From an uncultured Clostridium sp. (GTDB lineage Bacteria; Bacillota; Clostridia; TANB77; CAG-465), in assembly GCA_900553785.1 (NCBI GenBank), contig USES01000001.1:1-64000 (forward strand): DNA of 64,000 bases. The letters run 5' to 3'. The translations under genes were made by a program, and so were the position numbers. Each line of letters begins with the position of its first letter. Within the stretch, counting starts at the first letter, position 1. Below the pieces are notes generated by a model. The model ran no database searches. It was not told the origin of the DNA and was given only the letters and a program-made list of their open reading frames with translations. Below are positions 51,658-60,592 of the stretch, one piece after another.

Positions 51658-52203
51658 ATGGTGAAAAAAATAGCAATAATATGTGTAATTATTGTTACGC
51701 TATATTTTAGTATAATGTTAATTTTAAAAAACGTATTTTATCCAAAAAAATATAAAGAATATGTAGATAAATATAGCGCTCTGTACTCAGTTGATCCGGA
51801 TTTAGTGTATTCTGTGATTAAACAAGAAAGTAATTTTAATGATGAATCTATGTCTAGCAAAGGTGCAGAAGGTTTGATGCAGCTGATGCCTACAACCGCT
51901 AGAGAAGTGTCACAAGATATAAATAGTGTAAATGAAGATGATTTTGATTTAAAAGATAAAGAAACAAATGTAAATATAGGAGTAAAATACTTGTCATACC
52001 TTATAGAAAGGTACAATGGAAACATGTATATAGCACTTGCTGCGTATAATGCAGGACTTGGAAATGTAGATAAATGGTTTAAAGAGGATATTTTAAGTTA
52101 CGATAGTTATGAAAAAATACTAAAAAATATCAAGTTCAATGAAACTAAAAGGTATGTGTCAAATGTTATAAAATACTATAACATGTACAAAAAATTGTAT
52201 TAA
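51658..52203 (+). CDS. membrane-anchored lytic transglycosylase (SLT domain)
   Basis: 181 residues. An N-terminal helix (residues ~4-25) anchors an SLT domain with the catalytic Glu in VIKQESNFN, GAEGLMQLMP, the NIGVKYLSYLIERY helix and ALAAYNAGLGNV. It cuts the glycan strands of peptidoglycan to make 1,6-anhydro ends, in wall remodelling. The ATG follows AAAGGAGAG, 11 bp after polA. Confidence 0.93.
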   Translation: MVKKIAIICVIIVTLYFSIMLILKNVFYPKKYKEYVDKYSALYSVDPDLVYSVIKQESNFNDESMSSKGAEGLMQLMPTTAREVSQDINSVNEDDFDLKDKETNVNIGVKYLSYLIERYNGNMYIALAAYNAGLGNVDKWFKEDILSYDSYEKILKNIKFNETKRYVSNVIKYYNMYKKLY

Positions 52204-52290
52204 AAGCATAAAAAATAGAGATAAAGACTGTTAAACAAGAGATACTTATGTTATAATACTTCAAGGAGTTTAAGGAAGGAGTGAAGGTTT

Positions 52291-53013
52291 ATGTCAGGAC
52301 ATTCAAAATGGGCAAATATTAAAAGAAGAAAAGAAGCAGTAGATGGTAAGAAAGCGCAAATATATTCAAAATTAGGTGTAGAAATTACTGCTGCTGTAAA
52401 GCAAGGGGGACCTGATCCTTCTGTAAATGCAAAGCTTAGAGATGTAATATCAAAAGCTAAATCTAATAATATGCCAAATGATAATATAACACGTTGTATT
52501 CAAAAAGCAGCTGGCCTTGGAAGCGGTGGCAATTATGAAGAAATAACATATGAAGGGTTTGGACCATATGGTGTGGCTGTTATTGTAGAAAGCTTAACAG
52601 ATAATAAAAATAGAGCAGCAGCGGATATTAGATGTATATTTGATAGAAGCGGTGGTACTATGGGGCAAAGTGGTTCTGTAAGTTATATGTTCGAAAAGAA
52701 AGGTGTCTTTGTTATTGCAAGAACACCAGATATAGATGAAGATGAACTTATGATGCAAGTTTTAGATAATGGAGCAACAGATTTTGATTCAGATGAAGAA
52801 TATTTTGAAATAACTTGTGAACCAGCTAATTTTTCTCGTCTTAGAGATTTTATAGAAAGTGCTGGATACAAGACAGAAGAAGCTGAACTTAGAATGGTAC
52901 CAACAATGAAAAAAGAACTTGATGATGAACAGATGGAAAAGTTTGAGATTTTTATAGACAAATTAGAATCTAATGATGATGTTCAATGTGTATGGCATAA
53001 TGCAGATGTTTAG
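52291..53013 (+). CDS. yebC: YebC/PmpR-family protein
   Basis: 240 residues: MSGHSKWANIKRRKEAVDGK at the N terminus, NAKLRDVISKAKSNNMPNDN, GFGPYGVAVIVES, NKNRAAADIRCIFDRSGGT and FEKKGVF. Originally annotated as a transcription regulator, the family includes members that relieve ribosome stalling at proline stretches. The ATG lies after AAGGAAGGAG; TATAAT is just upstream (about 52252-52257). It has its own terminator. Confidence 0.95.
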   Translation: MSGHSKWANIKRRKEAVDGKKAQIYSKLGVEITAAVKQGGPDPSVNAKLRDVISKAKSNNMPNDNITRCIQKAAGLGSGGNYEEITYEGFGPYGVAVIVESLTDNKNRAAADIRCIFDRSGGTMGQSGSVSYMFEKKGVFVIARTPDIDEDELMMQVLDNGATDFDSDEEYFEITCEPANFSRLRDFIESAGYKTEEAELRMVPTMKKELDDEQMEKFEIFIDKLESNDDVQCVWHNADV

Positions 53014-53023
53014 TAAATATATG

Positions 53024-53059
53024 TGTCTTGAATACCTTTAACGTATTCGAGACATTTTT
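53024..53059 (+). terminator. terminator after yebC
   Basis: TGTCTTGAATAC (53024-53035) pairs with GTATTCGAGACA (53043-53054) with one G-U, followed by TTTTT. Confidence 0.9.
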
Positions 53060-53071
53060 GTAAACATAATA

Positions 53072-53100
53072 TTGACTTTACATAAAAAATGTGCTATAAT
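53072..53100 (+). promoter_or_regulatory. promoter of the SNase-like gene
   Basis: TTGACT (53072-53077), 17-nt spacer, TATAAT (53095-53100). Confidence 0.87.
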
Positions 53101-53148
53101 TGTAAATGTAATTAGAAATAATTACTATGTTAAAAAGGAGGTAATATT

Positions 53149-53691
53149 ATGTATTATGAAAATAAGAGGACTTTCTACTTAAAACAATATGGACCAGCAG
53201 TTATACTTTTATTTGTAGCGCTTATTCTTATAGGAACAGGTATATATATAGCAGTTAAACCGGATTCTGAAGATGTAGCTAATAATAATAAAACTCCTAA
53301 CGTAGTTGATAATTATATATTATCTGACCAAGCATATGAAGGTAAAGTAGTATCAGTAAATGGTTTAAGCATTAAGGTTGAATCAGATGGTACAACTAAT
53401 GAAGTATATTTGATAGGAATAAAACCAAATAAACACAATAAAGAATTATCTAATCAAATATCTAATGACCTTGTGGGTAAGACAGTAACTGTTGATTTTG
53501 ATAATGTTAAAGTAGAAAAAGGTAAAACATACGCTTATATATATGTAGACAAAAGTTTATATAATGAAAGCTTACTTGCAAGCGGCGTAGCAGAATTAAG
53601 ATCAGAAAGACAGAATATCAATAAGTTGGACATTTTACTTGCAGCAGAACATCAAGCAAAGCATGATGGAAAAGGAATTTGGTCATACTAA
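53149..53691 (+). CDS. membrane-anchored staphylococcal-nuclease-fold protein, active site degenerate
   Basis: 180 residues. One membrane helix (about residues 16-33) precedes an SNase-like barrel: GKVVSVNGLSIKVESDG, VYLIGIKP, GKTVTVDFD and GKTYAYIYVDKSLYNESLLA, ending with the family helix AAEHQAKHDGKGIWSY. Active SNases carry Arg and Glu around the R-L-x-G-I-D-x-P-E loop and a second Arg. Here that loop is VYLIGIKPNKH, and the charged catalytic set is not visible. It may therefore bind rather than cut nucleic acid, or serve another role at the surface. A single gene. Confidence 0.78.
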   Translation: MYYENKRTFYLKQYGPAVILLFVALILIGTGIYIAVKPDSEDVANNNKTPNVVDNYILSDQAYEGKVVSVNGLSIKVESDGTTNEVYLIGIKPNKHNKELSNQISNDLVGKTVTVDFDNVKVEKGKTYAYIYVDKSLYNESLLASGVAELRSERQNINKLDILLAAEHQAKHDGKGIWSY

Positions 53692-53704
53692 AAAATGCAT
53701 GCTG

Positions 53705-53726
53705 ACTAAAGAAAACTTTAGTTTTC
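53705..53726 (+). terminator. first terminator after the SNase-like gene
   Basis: ACTAAAG (53705-53711), AAAA loop, CTTTAGT (53716-53722), then TTTTC. Confidence 0.75.
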
Positions 53727-53744
53727 ATATATAACCTCTTATAA

Positions 53745-53776
53745 TCGCTTCTATCATATGGTAGGGGCGACTTTTT
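53745..53776 (+). terminator. second, tandem terminator
   Basis: TCGCTTCTA (53745-53753) pairs with TAGGGGCGA (53762-53770) with two G-U pairs, then CTTTTT. It insulates the capsule operon. Confidence 0.75.
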
Positions 53777-53788
53777 ATGCCTTTTTAC

Positions 53789-53817
53789 TTCACAAAAAAG
53801 GTGGTATATGGTATACT
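53789..53817 (+). promoter_or_regulatory. promoter of the capsule/exopolysaccharide operon
   Basis: TTCACA (53789-53794), 17-nt spacer ending TGG, TATACT (53812-53817): an extended -10. No other promoter is evident up to 64 kb, so the cluster looks like one operon. Confidence 0.75.
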
Positions 53818-53849
53818 ATATATGCAAACTTTGAAAGAAAGGATGTTAA

Positions 53850-55160
53850 ATGAAAGAAAAGATTTCGAGGCTATATTCACCTCGTTTTATAGAAATGTTT
53901 TTTATATTATTCCCAATTATTGAAGTACTTACATCAATTTTGAAAAGAAATTTTGATGTTCGTTTTTCACCTGGAATAGTATATAAAGCAATATTTTTAA
54001 TATATGCTGTAATATATTTGGTAGTTATAAATAAAAAAAATAGAAAAATTTTATCTGTGTTAATGCTTGCTATAGTTGCTTTTGGTGCAACTAATTTGTG
54101 TGTGATAGGACTTAGTTTTGATAGCCTAAGCAATCTCTCAAATTTGCTCACATTTATATTGTCTGTAATGTTTTTTTATGCATATATAGGTAATGGCAAC
54201 AAAATTAGGATAGAGTCAATAGTTTATTGTGTATTAGTATATTGTACACTAATAAAATTGGCTGAGTTAACAGGAACACAGCTTGCTACATATAGAGGTG
54301 ATTTGAGCTTAGGTACGAAAGGTTGGTATTACTCTGGAAATGAGCTAAGTGCTATACTTTCAATATTCTTACCGGTTGTTATTTATTATGCAGCAAATAC
54401 ATTGAGTTTTACTGGTATTATTACACTACTTTTGCAAATACAAACATTATTATCAATAGGAACAAAAACCTCTTTAATAGTTCCACTTCTTGTTACTATA
54501 CTATATAGCGTATTGACAGTTATAAATTGGATAACCAATAAATCTTTAATAAATAAGAAATTATTATGTATGTTGTTAATTGTAATTGCTTTTATGGCAT
54601 GTATATTACCTAATATGGCTTCATATAAATTTTCTGTTCTAAGAATGAAAGAAAATATTAAAGATACGTCTTTAAATAGTGATGTTGATAGTGAGTCAGT
54701 GAATTTAAAAAACAACTCAAAAGATGGCTTAGATAACTTTATTTTAAACGGAAGATCGAATTTTTTGAAATTACAGAAAGAATTATATTCTAATACGACT
54801 TTGTTAGAGAAATTGTTTGGAGTAAAATATCAAAATAGATTAGGGTATGATAATGATAAACAGATTAAAACAATGGAAATTGATATATACGATATAGCTA
54901 TTAACTTTGGAATAGCGGGTGTAGTTTTATTTTATTTTTCTATTGTATTTTGCGTTGTTTCTTATATATATAAAAGATTTAGCATAAAAAAAATTGAAAC
55001 TAACAATGAAGGCATTGCTATGTTTATGAGTTTATGTATTGCAATAGCTATATCTTGTATAGCAGGCCACGTTATGACTTCGTCTACAATAGTGATATTT
55101 GTTGCATACCTTGTAGGTGAATTATCTGACATTAGCAAATTGAATAAAAGGGGAAATTAA
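53850..55160 (+). CDS. O-antigen ligase/polymerase-like membrane protein (Wzy-like)
   Basis: 436 residues with about ten to twelve membrane helices and one large external loop (about residues 270-340) that contains NGRSNFLKLQKELYSNT, the usual place of the Wzy/WaaL loop. Motifs GTKGWYYSGNELSAI and SIGTKTSLIVP are shared in position with the second polymerase at 60593. Such proteins polymerise repeat units of capsule outside the membrane. First gene of the cluster, followed by the flippase with no gap. Confidence 0.85.
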   Translation: MKEKISRLYSPRFIEMFFILFPIIEVLTSILKRNFDVRFSPGIVYKAIFLIYAVIYLVVINKKNRKILSVLMLAIVAFGATNLCVIGLSFDSLSNLSNLLTFILSVMFFYAYIGNGNKIRIESIVYCVLVYCTLIKLAELTGTQLATYRGDLSLGTKGWYYSGNELSAILSIFLPVVIYYAANTLSFTGIITLLLQIQTLLSIGTKTSLIVPLLVTILYSVLTVINWITNKSLINKKLLCMLLIVIAFMACILPNMASYKFSVLRMKENIKDTSLNSDVDSESVNLKNNSKDGLDNFILNGRSNFLKLQKELYSNTTLLEKLFGVKYQNRLGYDNDKQIKTMEIDIYDIAINFGIAGVVLFYFSIVFCVVSYIYKRFSIKKIETNNEGIAMFMSLCIAIAISCIAGHVMTSSTIVIFVAYLVGELSDISKLNKRGN

Positions 55161-56705
55161 ATGAAAGATAAAAAAAGATTATATGTAAATATTATAGCAA
55201 CAATTATGTCGTTTGCAGTTAATATGGGAATAAGCTTTTTCTTGACACCGTATGTTGTAAAGTACATAGGGGTAGCTTCTAATGGATTTGTAGGACTAGC
55301 TAATAACTTTGTGTCATATGCACAACTATTCACTGTAGCTTTAAACTCAATGGCAGGTAGGTTTATTACAATAAAAATACATCAAAAGGATGATGATGGG
55401 GCAAGTAGATACTTTTCGTCAGTTATTATAGCGAATATTTTAATTTCAGTGATATTAACTATAGGATTTGGAATTGTAATATTATTTATAAACAAGCTTT
55501 TTGATATACCTGATGAACTAATTACTGATGTAAGACTTTTATGGGCTTTTATATTTGCTAATTTTATATTAAGTGTGTATACTTCAATATTTAGTACGGC
55601 TACGTTTGTAAAGGAAAGATTAGATTTATCTTCAATAGCAAACATAATAGGTTATATATTAAGAGCAGTAATTTTAATAATATTTTACGTTATGGTTAAA
55701 TCCACTGTTGTATGGTATATGGGACTTGCCACGTTCTGTTCAGGTGCATTTTTACTTGCAATTAACGCCGCATATAAAAAACGTTTGCTACCTGAATTAA
55801 AGTTTTCAAAGGACAAGTTTGACTTTAAAGCGATAAAAGAACTGATTGCTTCAGGAATCTGGAATACAATAACAAAATTAAGCTCAATTTTATCTAGTGG
55901 ACTAGATTTGTTGATATCCAATATATTTGTAAGTGCTACGGCAATGGGAATTCTTTCAATTACTAAAACAATTCCTACAAATATGTTATCATTCTTTGCT
56001 GCAATAGGTTACGTATTTGCACCACAAATAACTATAAACTATGCAAAGGAAAACTATGATGAAATAAAAAAACAGGTCATTTATGCTATAAGGTTATTAT
56101 CTATGTTTTCTAGTATTGCCTTAGCTGCATTATTTGCTTTTGGTAAAGAGTTTTACTCACTATGGCAACCAACACAAGATAGCACACAATTATACATTTT
56201 AACTATAATTTCATGCTTGCAACATGTATTTTGTATGCCACTAGAACCTTTATACAACATATTTACGGCTACTAATAAAATAAAAGCATCATCAATTGCT
56301 TTAATCATATCTAGCACATTAACAATACTTACAGTATTCGTGTCATTAAATTTTGCTACTACAGATATGGCAAAGCTTATGATAATTGCAGGTACAAGCA
56401 CTATAATGGAAATGATTAGAGTATTGGTATTTTTGCCTATGTATGGAGCTAAGTGTATAAGATGTAAAAAAGGCACATTCTATCCAATAATTTTAAAAAA
56501 TACAATATCTTTCGTAGTCATAACTGGTGTAGGTCTTTTAATGAAAAATGTATATAGCATAACCAGCTGGGGTAAATTAGTGGTAGCTCTAATTATGCTT
56601 GGTATTATAGGATTTTCATTAAATCTTGTATTCTTACTTAATAAGGAAGATAGAGCAAAATTTTTATCTAAAATAAAGAATAAATTAAAAAGACAAGGAG
56701 AGTAG
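55161..56705 (+). CDS. polysaccharide flippase (Wzx-like)
   Basis: 514 residues, about 14 membrane helices, of the MATE/Wzx superfamily. The N terminus reads IMSFAVNMGISFFLTPYVVK, then YIGVASNGFVGLANN, and the middle TKLSSILSSGLDLLISN, the typical start of the second half. It would move lipid-linked repeat units across the membrane. It starts at the base after the Wzy-like gene's stop, so the two are coupled. Confidence 0.9.
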   Translation: MKDKKRLYVNIIATIMSFAVNMGISFFLTPYVVKYIGVASNGFVGLANNFVSYAQLFTVALNSMAGRFITIKIHQKDDDGASRYFSSVIIANILISVILTIGFGIVILFINKLFDIPDELITDVRLLWAFIFANFILSVYTSIFSTATFVKERLDLSSIANIIGYILRAVILIIFYVMVKSTVVWYMGLATFCSGAFLLAINAAYKKRLLPELKFSKDKFDFKAIKELIASGIWNTITKLSSILSSGLDLLISNIFVSATAMGILSITKTIPTNMLSFFAAIGYVFAPQITINYAKENYDEIKKQVIYAIRLLSMFSSIALAALFAFGKEFYSLWQPTQDSTQLYILTIISCLQHVFCMPLEPLYNIFTATNKIKASSIALIISSTLTILTVFVSLNFATTDMAKLMIIAGTSTIMEMIRVLVFLPMYGAKCIRCKKGTFYPIILKNTISFVVITGVGLLMKNVYSITSWGKLVVALIMLGIIGFSLNLVFLLNKEDRAKFLSKIKNKLKRQGE

Positions 56706-56708
56706 TAT

Positions 56709-57515
56709 ATGGGAAATATTCCAAAAATAATTCATTATTGTTGGTTCGGAAGAGGAGCGTTGCCAGAGGATTCAAAACAGTATATAGAAAGCTGGAAAAA
56801 ATATTGTCCGGACTATGAAATAAAGGAGTGGAATGAAGATAACTTTGATGTTAACAGCAATAGATATGTAAAAGAGGCTTATGAGGCCAAAAAATATGCT
56901 TTTGTAACTGACTATGTAAGACTTTATGCGTTATACCATGAGGGCGGTATATATATGGATACCGATGTAGAAGTCATAAAACCTTTAGACAGATTTTTGG
57001 AACATCACGCATTTTCAAGTTTTGAAAATAATGATTCTATTCCTACAGGCCTTATGGCTTCAGAAAAAGGTGGCAAGTGGGTTAAAAAACTACTTGACGA
57101 ATATGATGGTATTTCGTTTATAAAACCAGATAAAACAATGGACCTTACAACAAATGTAATAAGAATTACTAATCTAACAGAAAAAGAATATGGTCTTAAA
57201 AGAAAGTCATCTTACCAAGATCTAGGAGATGTAACGCTTTATCCTCATGAATATTTCTGCCCTAAGGATTGGAATACAGGGAAAATCAATATAACAGAAA
57301 ACACATATGCTATACATCATTTTAAAGGTTCTTGGCATTCCGATGAAGAAAAAAGAATAATTGCTAAGAGATTAGAATATATAAACAAATATGGTAAAGA
57401 AAAAGGAATAGCAAAATTTAACAGAAGGCAAAAAATTAGAAGGAGACTTGAGTATTTGCTACATCCTTCAAAATTAATTACTGCTTTAAAAAATAAATTG
57501 TGTAAAAAGAAATAG
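56709..57515 (+). CDS. GT32-type glycosyltransferase with DXD motif
   Basis: 268 residues. It begins IPKIIHYCWFGRGALPEDSK, then WKKYCPDYEIKEWNEDNFD, the nucleotide-sugar-binding core RLYALYHEGGIYMDTDVEVI (D-T-D), and AIHHFKGSWH near the C terminus; a basic tail follows. It is similar in arrangement to OCH1-like and capsular enzymes adding mannose or galactose, but the donor is not shown by sequence. Cytoplasmic, 3 bp after the flippase. Confidence 0.9.
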   Translation: MGNIPKIIHYCWFGRGALPEDSKQYIESWKKYCPDYEIKEWNEDNFDVNSNRYVKEAYEAKKYAFVTDYVRLYALYHEGGIYMDTDVEVIKPLDRFLEHHAFSSFENNDSIPTGLMASEKGGKWVKKLLDEYDGISFIKPDKTMDLTTNVIRITNLTEKEYGLKRKSSYQDLGDVTLYPHEYFCPKDWNTGKINITENTYAIHHFKGSWHSDEEKRIIAKRLEYINKYGKEKGIAKFNRRQKIRRRLEYLLHPSKLITALKNKLCKKK

Positions 57516-57525
57516 GAGAAATTAT

Positions 57526-58620
57526 ATGAAAAAAGTAATGTTAGTATTTGGTACTAGACCAGAAGCAATTAAAATGTGTCCGTTAGTAAAAGAATTAAAC
57601 TCACGTCAAAATATTGAAACTGTAGTGTGCGTTTCTGGCCAGCATAGAGAAATGCTACAACAAGTATTAGATACATTTGATGTAGTACCAAAATATAATT
57701 TGGATATAATGAAAGAAAAGCAGACATTGTTTGATGTAACAGTAAATATACTAGAAAGAATTAAAGAAGTACTAGAATGTGAAAAACCAGATATTGTTTT
57801 AGTTCATGGGGACACATCTACTACATTTGTTACAGCACTTGCGTGTTTTTATATGCAAATACCTGTAGGGCATGTAGAAGCAGGGCTTAGGACTTACAAT
57901 ATTTATTCGCCTTATCCTGAAGAATTTAATAGACAAGCTGTAGGTATAATTGCTAAATATAATTTTGCACCGACAGAGGCAGCAAGGGAAAATCTAATAA
58001 ATGAAGGTAAGAATAAAGACAGTATATTTGTTACAGGAAATACGGCTATTGATGCATTGAAAACAACCGTAAATGCAGAATATACACATCCAATTTTAGA
58101 GTGGGCAAAAGGAAGCAAACTTATACTTCTTACAGCTCACAGAAGAGAGAATTTAGGGGAACCTTTAAAACATATTTTTAAAGCAATTTTAAGAGTTGTG
58201 AACGAAGTCCCAGATATAAAGGTGGTTTATCCAATTCATATGAATCCTGTTGTAAGAAATACCGCTAGTGAAGTATTTGGAGATAATGACAGAATAAAGA
58301 TAATAGAGCCACTTGATGTATTAGATTTTCATAATTTTATCAACAAATCTTTCCTAGTACTTACAGATAGCGGAGGAATACAAGAAGAGGCTCCTTCTCT
58401 TGGAAAACCAGTTCTTGTATTAAGAGATACAACAGAAAGACCCGAAGGTGTAAAAGCTGGAACATTAAAACTTGTTGGAACAGATGAAGAAACTATATAT
58501 AATGAATTTATGAAATTATTATGTGATAAAGATGAGTATGCAAAAATGTCAAAAGCATCTAACCCATATGGTGATGGTTTGGCTTCAAAAAGAATAGCGG
58601 ATTTATTGGAAAAAATGTAG
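57526..58620 (+). CDS. wecB: UDP-N-acetylglucosamine 2-epimerase (non-hydrolysing)
   Basis: 364 residues. MLVFGTRPEAIKMCPL, VCVSGQHREMLQQ, VHGDTSTTF, GHVEAGLRTYNIYSPYPEE, TAHRRENLGEPL and DSGGIQEEAPSLGKP cover all the conserved parts. It makes UDP-ManNAc from UDP-GlcNAc. In a capsule cluster it points to ManNAc or ManNAcA in the repeat unit; the matching dehydrogenase (wecC) is not in the window. Ten bases after the GT32 gene. Confidence 0.95.
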   Translation: MKKVMLVFGTRPEAIKMCPLVKELNSRQNIETVVCVSGQHREMLQQVLDTFDVVPKYNLDIMKEKQTLFDVTVNILERIKEVLECEKPDIVLVHGDTSTTFVTALACFYMQIPVGHVEAGLRTYNIYSPYPEEFNRQAVGIIAKYNFAPTEAARENLINEGKNKDSIFVTGNTAIDALKTTVNAEYTHPILEWAKGSKLILLTAHRRENLGEPLKHIFKAILRVVNEVPDIKVVYPIHMNPVVRNTASEVFGDNDRIKIIEPLDVLDFHNFINKSFLVLTDSGGIQEEAPSLGKPVLVLRDTTERPEGVKAGTLKLVGTDEETIYNEFMKLLCDKDEYAKMSKASNPYGDGLASKRIADLLEKM

Positions 58621-58628
58621 AGGTTTTT

Positions 58629-59564
58629 ATGAAATTTAGTTTAATTGTACCTGTATACAATGTAGAAAAATATTTAGATAAGTGTTTGAAAAGTATCGAG
58701 GCTCAGTCATATAAAGACTTTGAAGTAATAATTGTAAATGACGGTTCACCAGATAATTCCCAAGAGATAATAAATGAATATGTAAATGAAGATAGTAGAT
58801 TTAAAGCTTACATAAAAGAAAATGGTGGTTTAAGTGATGCAAGAAACTTTGGAATTACTAAAGCACAAGGTGAATATTTGCTATTTATTGATTCTGATGA
58901 TTATATAGAACACGATTTATTGTCTTCTGTTAGTGCAGTTTGTGATGGCAATGATATCATTAAATTTAATATGACTTTAGTTGATGAAAAATATAACGTT
59001 ATTAAAAAAGCAAAACATTATGAAACAAAGTCTGAGGCAACATTTAAGGATGTTTTAAATGTAGAGTTCTTTCAGCCAGCCTGTGGTTATGCATATAATG
59101 CAACTTTTTGGAAAAATAACAACTTAGAATTTGCAAAAGGAAAAATCCATGAAGACTTTGGCTTAATTCCATATTGTACACTTATTGCTAAAAAAAGATA
59201 TTTGTTAGACTATTATGGATACAATTATGTACAGCGTACAGGTAGTATTATGAACGGGGCTCATAAAGCCAAAAGAAGAGCTTATGATATGTTGTTTCAC
59301 TTTGATACGTTAGTGGGAAAAATAAATAATATATCTGATGCAAGCGTAAATAAAAAAGATAAAAGCTTGTATTTAAGTTATATTGCAAATAATACTATAA
59401 GCATGATTAGGTTTTTAGATGATAAAGACAAACCTGAATATTTAAAAGAATTAAAGGAAAGAAAAATCGTAAAGTATATGTTAGCAGATACATTGTCAAG
59501 AAAGATTAAAAAAATAATCGCAAGTATTTCGCTAAAGATGTATACAAAGTATAGATTTAAATAA
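58629..59564 (+). CDS. family 2 glycosyltransferase
   Basis: 311 residues. GT-A core SLIVPVYNVEKYLDKCLKSI, VIIVNDGSPDNSQEI and LLFIDSDDYIEHD (D-x-D), with a later HEDFGLIPY that resembles the catalytic ED of this group. A C-terminal basic helix follows. It probably adds one sugar of the capsule repeat unit. The start codon follows GAGG located at the wecB stop. Confidence 0.92.
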   Translation: MKFSLIVPVYNVEKYLDKCLKSIEAQSYKDFEVIIVNDGSPDNSQEIINEYVNEDSRFKAYIKENGGLSDARNFGITKAQGEYLLFIDSDDYIEHDLLSSVSAVCDGNDIIKFNMTLVDEKYNVIKKAKHYETKSEATFKDVLNVEFFQPACGYAYNATFWKNNNLEFAKGKIHEDFGLIPYCTLIAKKRYLLDYYGYNYVQRTGSIMNGAHKAKRRAYDMLFHFDTLVGKINNISDASVNKKDKSLYLSYIANNTISMIRFLDDKDKPEYLKELKERKIVKYMLADTLSRKIKKIIASISLKMYTKYRFK

Positions 59565-59580
59565 TAGTAGGAGAATAATA

Positions 59581-60582
59581 ATGACTAAGGTAAGTATAAT
59601 TGTACCAGTATATAACACAGAAAAGTATTTAAAAAAATGTATAGACAGCTTGCTTAATCAAACTTTAAAAGACTTGGAAATAATAATTGTAAATGACAGT
59701 TCACCAGACGATTCGCAAAAAATTATAGATGAATATGTAGCAAAATTTCCAGATAGAATAAAATCCATTATAAAAGAAAATGGCGGTCAGGGCTCTGCCA
59801 GAAATCTAGGATTAGAAGCTTCTTCAGGAGAATATGTAGGATATGTAGATAGTGACGACTTTGTTGATACACATATGTATGAAGATATGTATAATACGGC
59901 TATTAAAGACAACAGCGATATAGTAGATGTTGGATTTTATATATACTCTGAATCTGGCAAAGTTATTAAGGAAGATATTTATAGGAGTGAACGTACACCA
60001 ACAAATCTTAAAGAAACAAAACAATTACTTTTTGATAAAACAGCTGTTACCAATAAGCTATATAGAGCCTCTTTACTTAAAGACAATAATATTAGATTTA
60101 GAGAAAAGAAATGGTATGAGGATTTTGATTTTGTAATAAAGACTATTTGCTATGCCAAAAAGGTATCTATTATAGAAAGACCGTATTATTACTATTTATT
60201 AAGACAAGGCTCTACAATGAATAATTCTAATATAGAGAGAAATCTTGAAATACTTGAGGCAATGGATGAGATCCTTAACTTCTTTAAAGAAAATAATATA
60301 TATTTTGAATACATTGAAGAATTAGAATTTTTGGCCGTATTTCATATATATTTACCAACGAATGTTAGAATAATAAGGTCTAATGCAAGTTGGAGCGAAA
60401 AGCATAAAATTATAAATAAAATAAATGGCTATATGGATATGAATTTCTCAAATTATAAAAATAACAAATACATTGAGACTTTCCTATCTAAAAAGAAAAG
60501 GAGTATACTTTCGCTTATTAAACTAAAACTATATTGGATTGTATGGTTATGTTTTAAGCTTAAGGATACTTTTGCAAAGTAA
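59581..60582 (+). CDS. family 2 glycosyltransferase
   Basis: 333 residues, paralogous to the preceding gene: SIIVPVYNTEKYLKKCIDSL, IIIVNDSSPDDSQKI, NGGQGSARNLGLEAS, GYVDSDDFVDTHMY and WYEDFDFVIKTI. The C-terminal hydrophobic/basic segment (KLKLYWIVWLCFKLKD) suggests membrane association. ATG follows TAGGAG. A second sugar-adding enzyme of the repeat unit. Confidence 0.92.
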   Translation: MTKVSIIVPVYNTEKYLKKCIDSLLNQTLKDLEIIIVNDSSPDDSQKIIDEYVAKFPDRIKSIIKENGGQGSARNLGLEASSGEYVGYVDSDDFVDTHMYEDMYNTAIKDNSDIVDVGFYIYSESGKVIKEDIYRSERTPTNLKETKQLLFDKTAVTNKLYRASLLKDNNIRFREKKWYEDFDFVIKTICYAKKVSIIERPYYYYLLRQGSTMNNSNIERNLEILEAMDEILNFFKENNIYFEYIEELEFLAVFHIYLPTNVRIIRSNASWSEKHKIINKINGYMDMNFSNYKNNKYIETFLSKKKRSILSLIKLKLYWIVWLCFKLKDTFAK

Positions 60583-60592
60583 GGAGAAAAAA

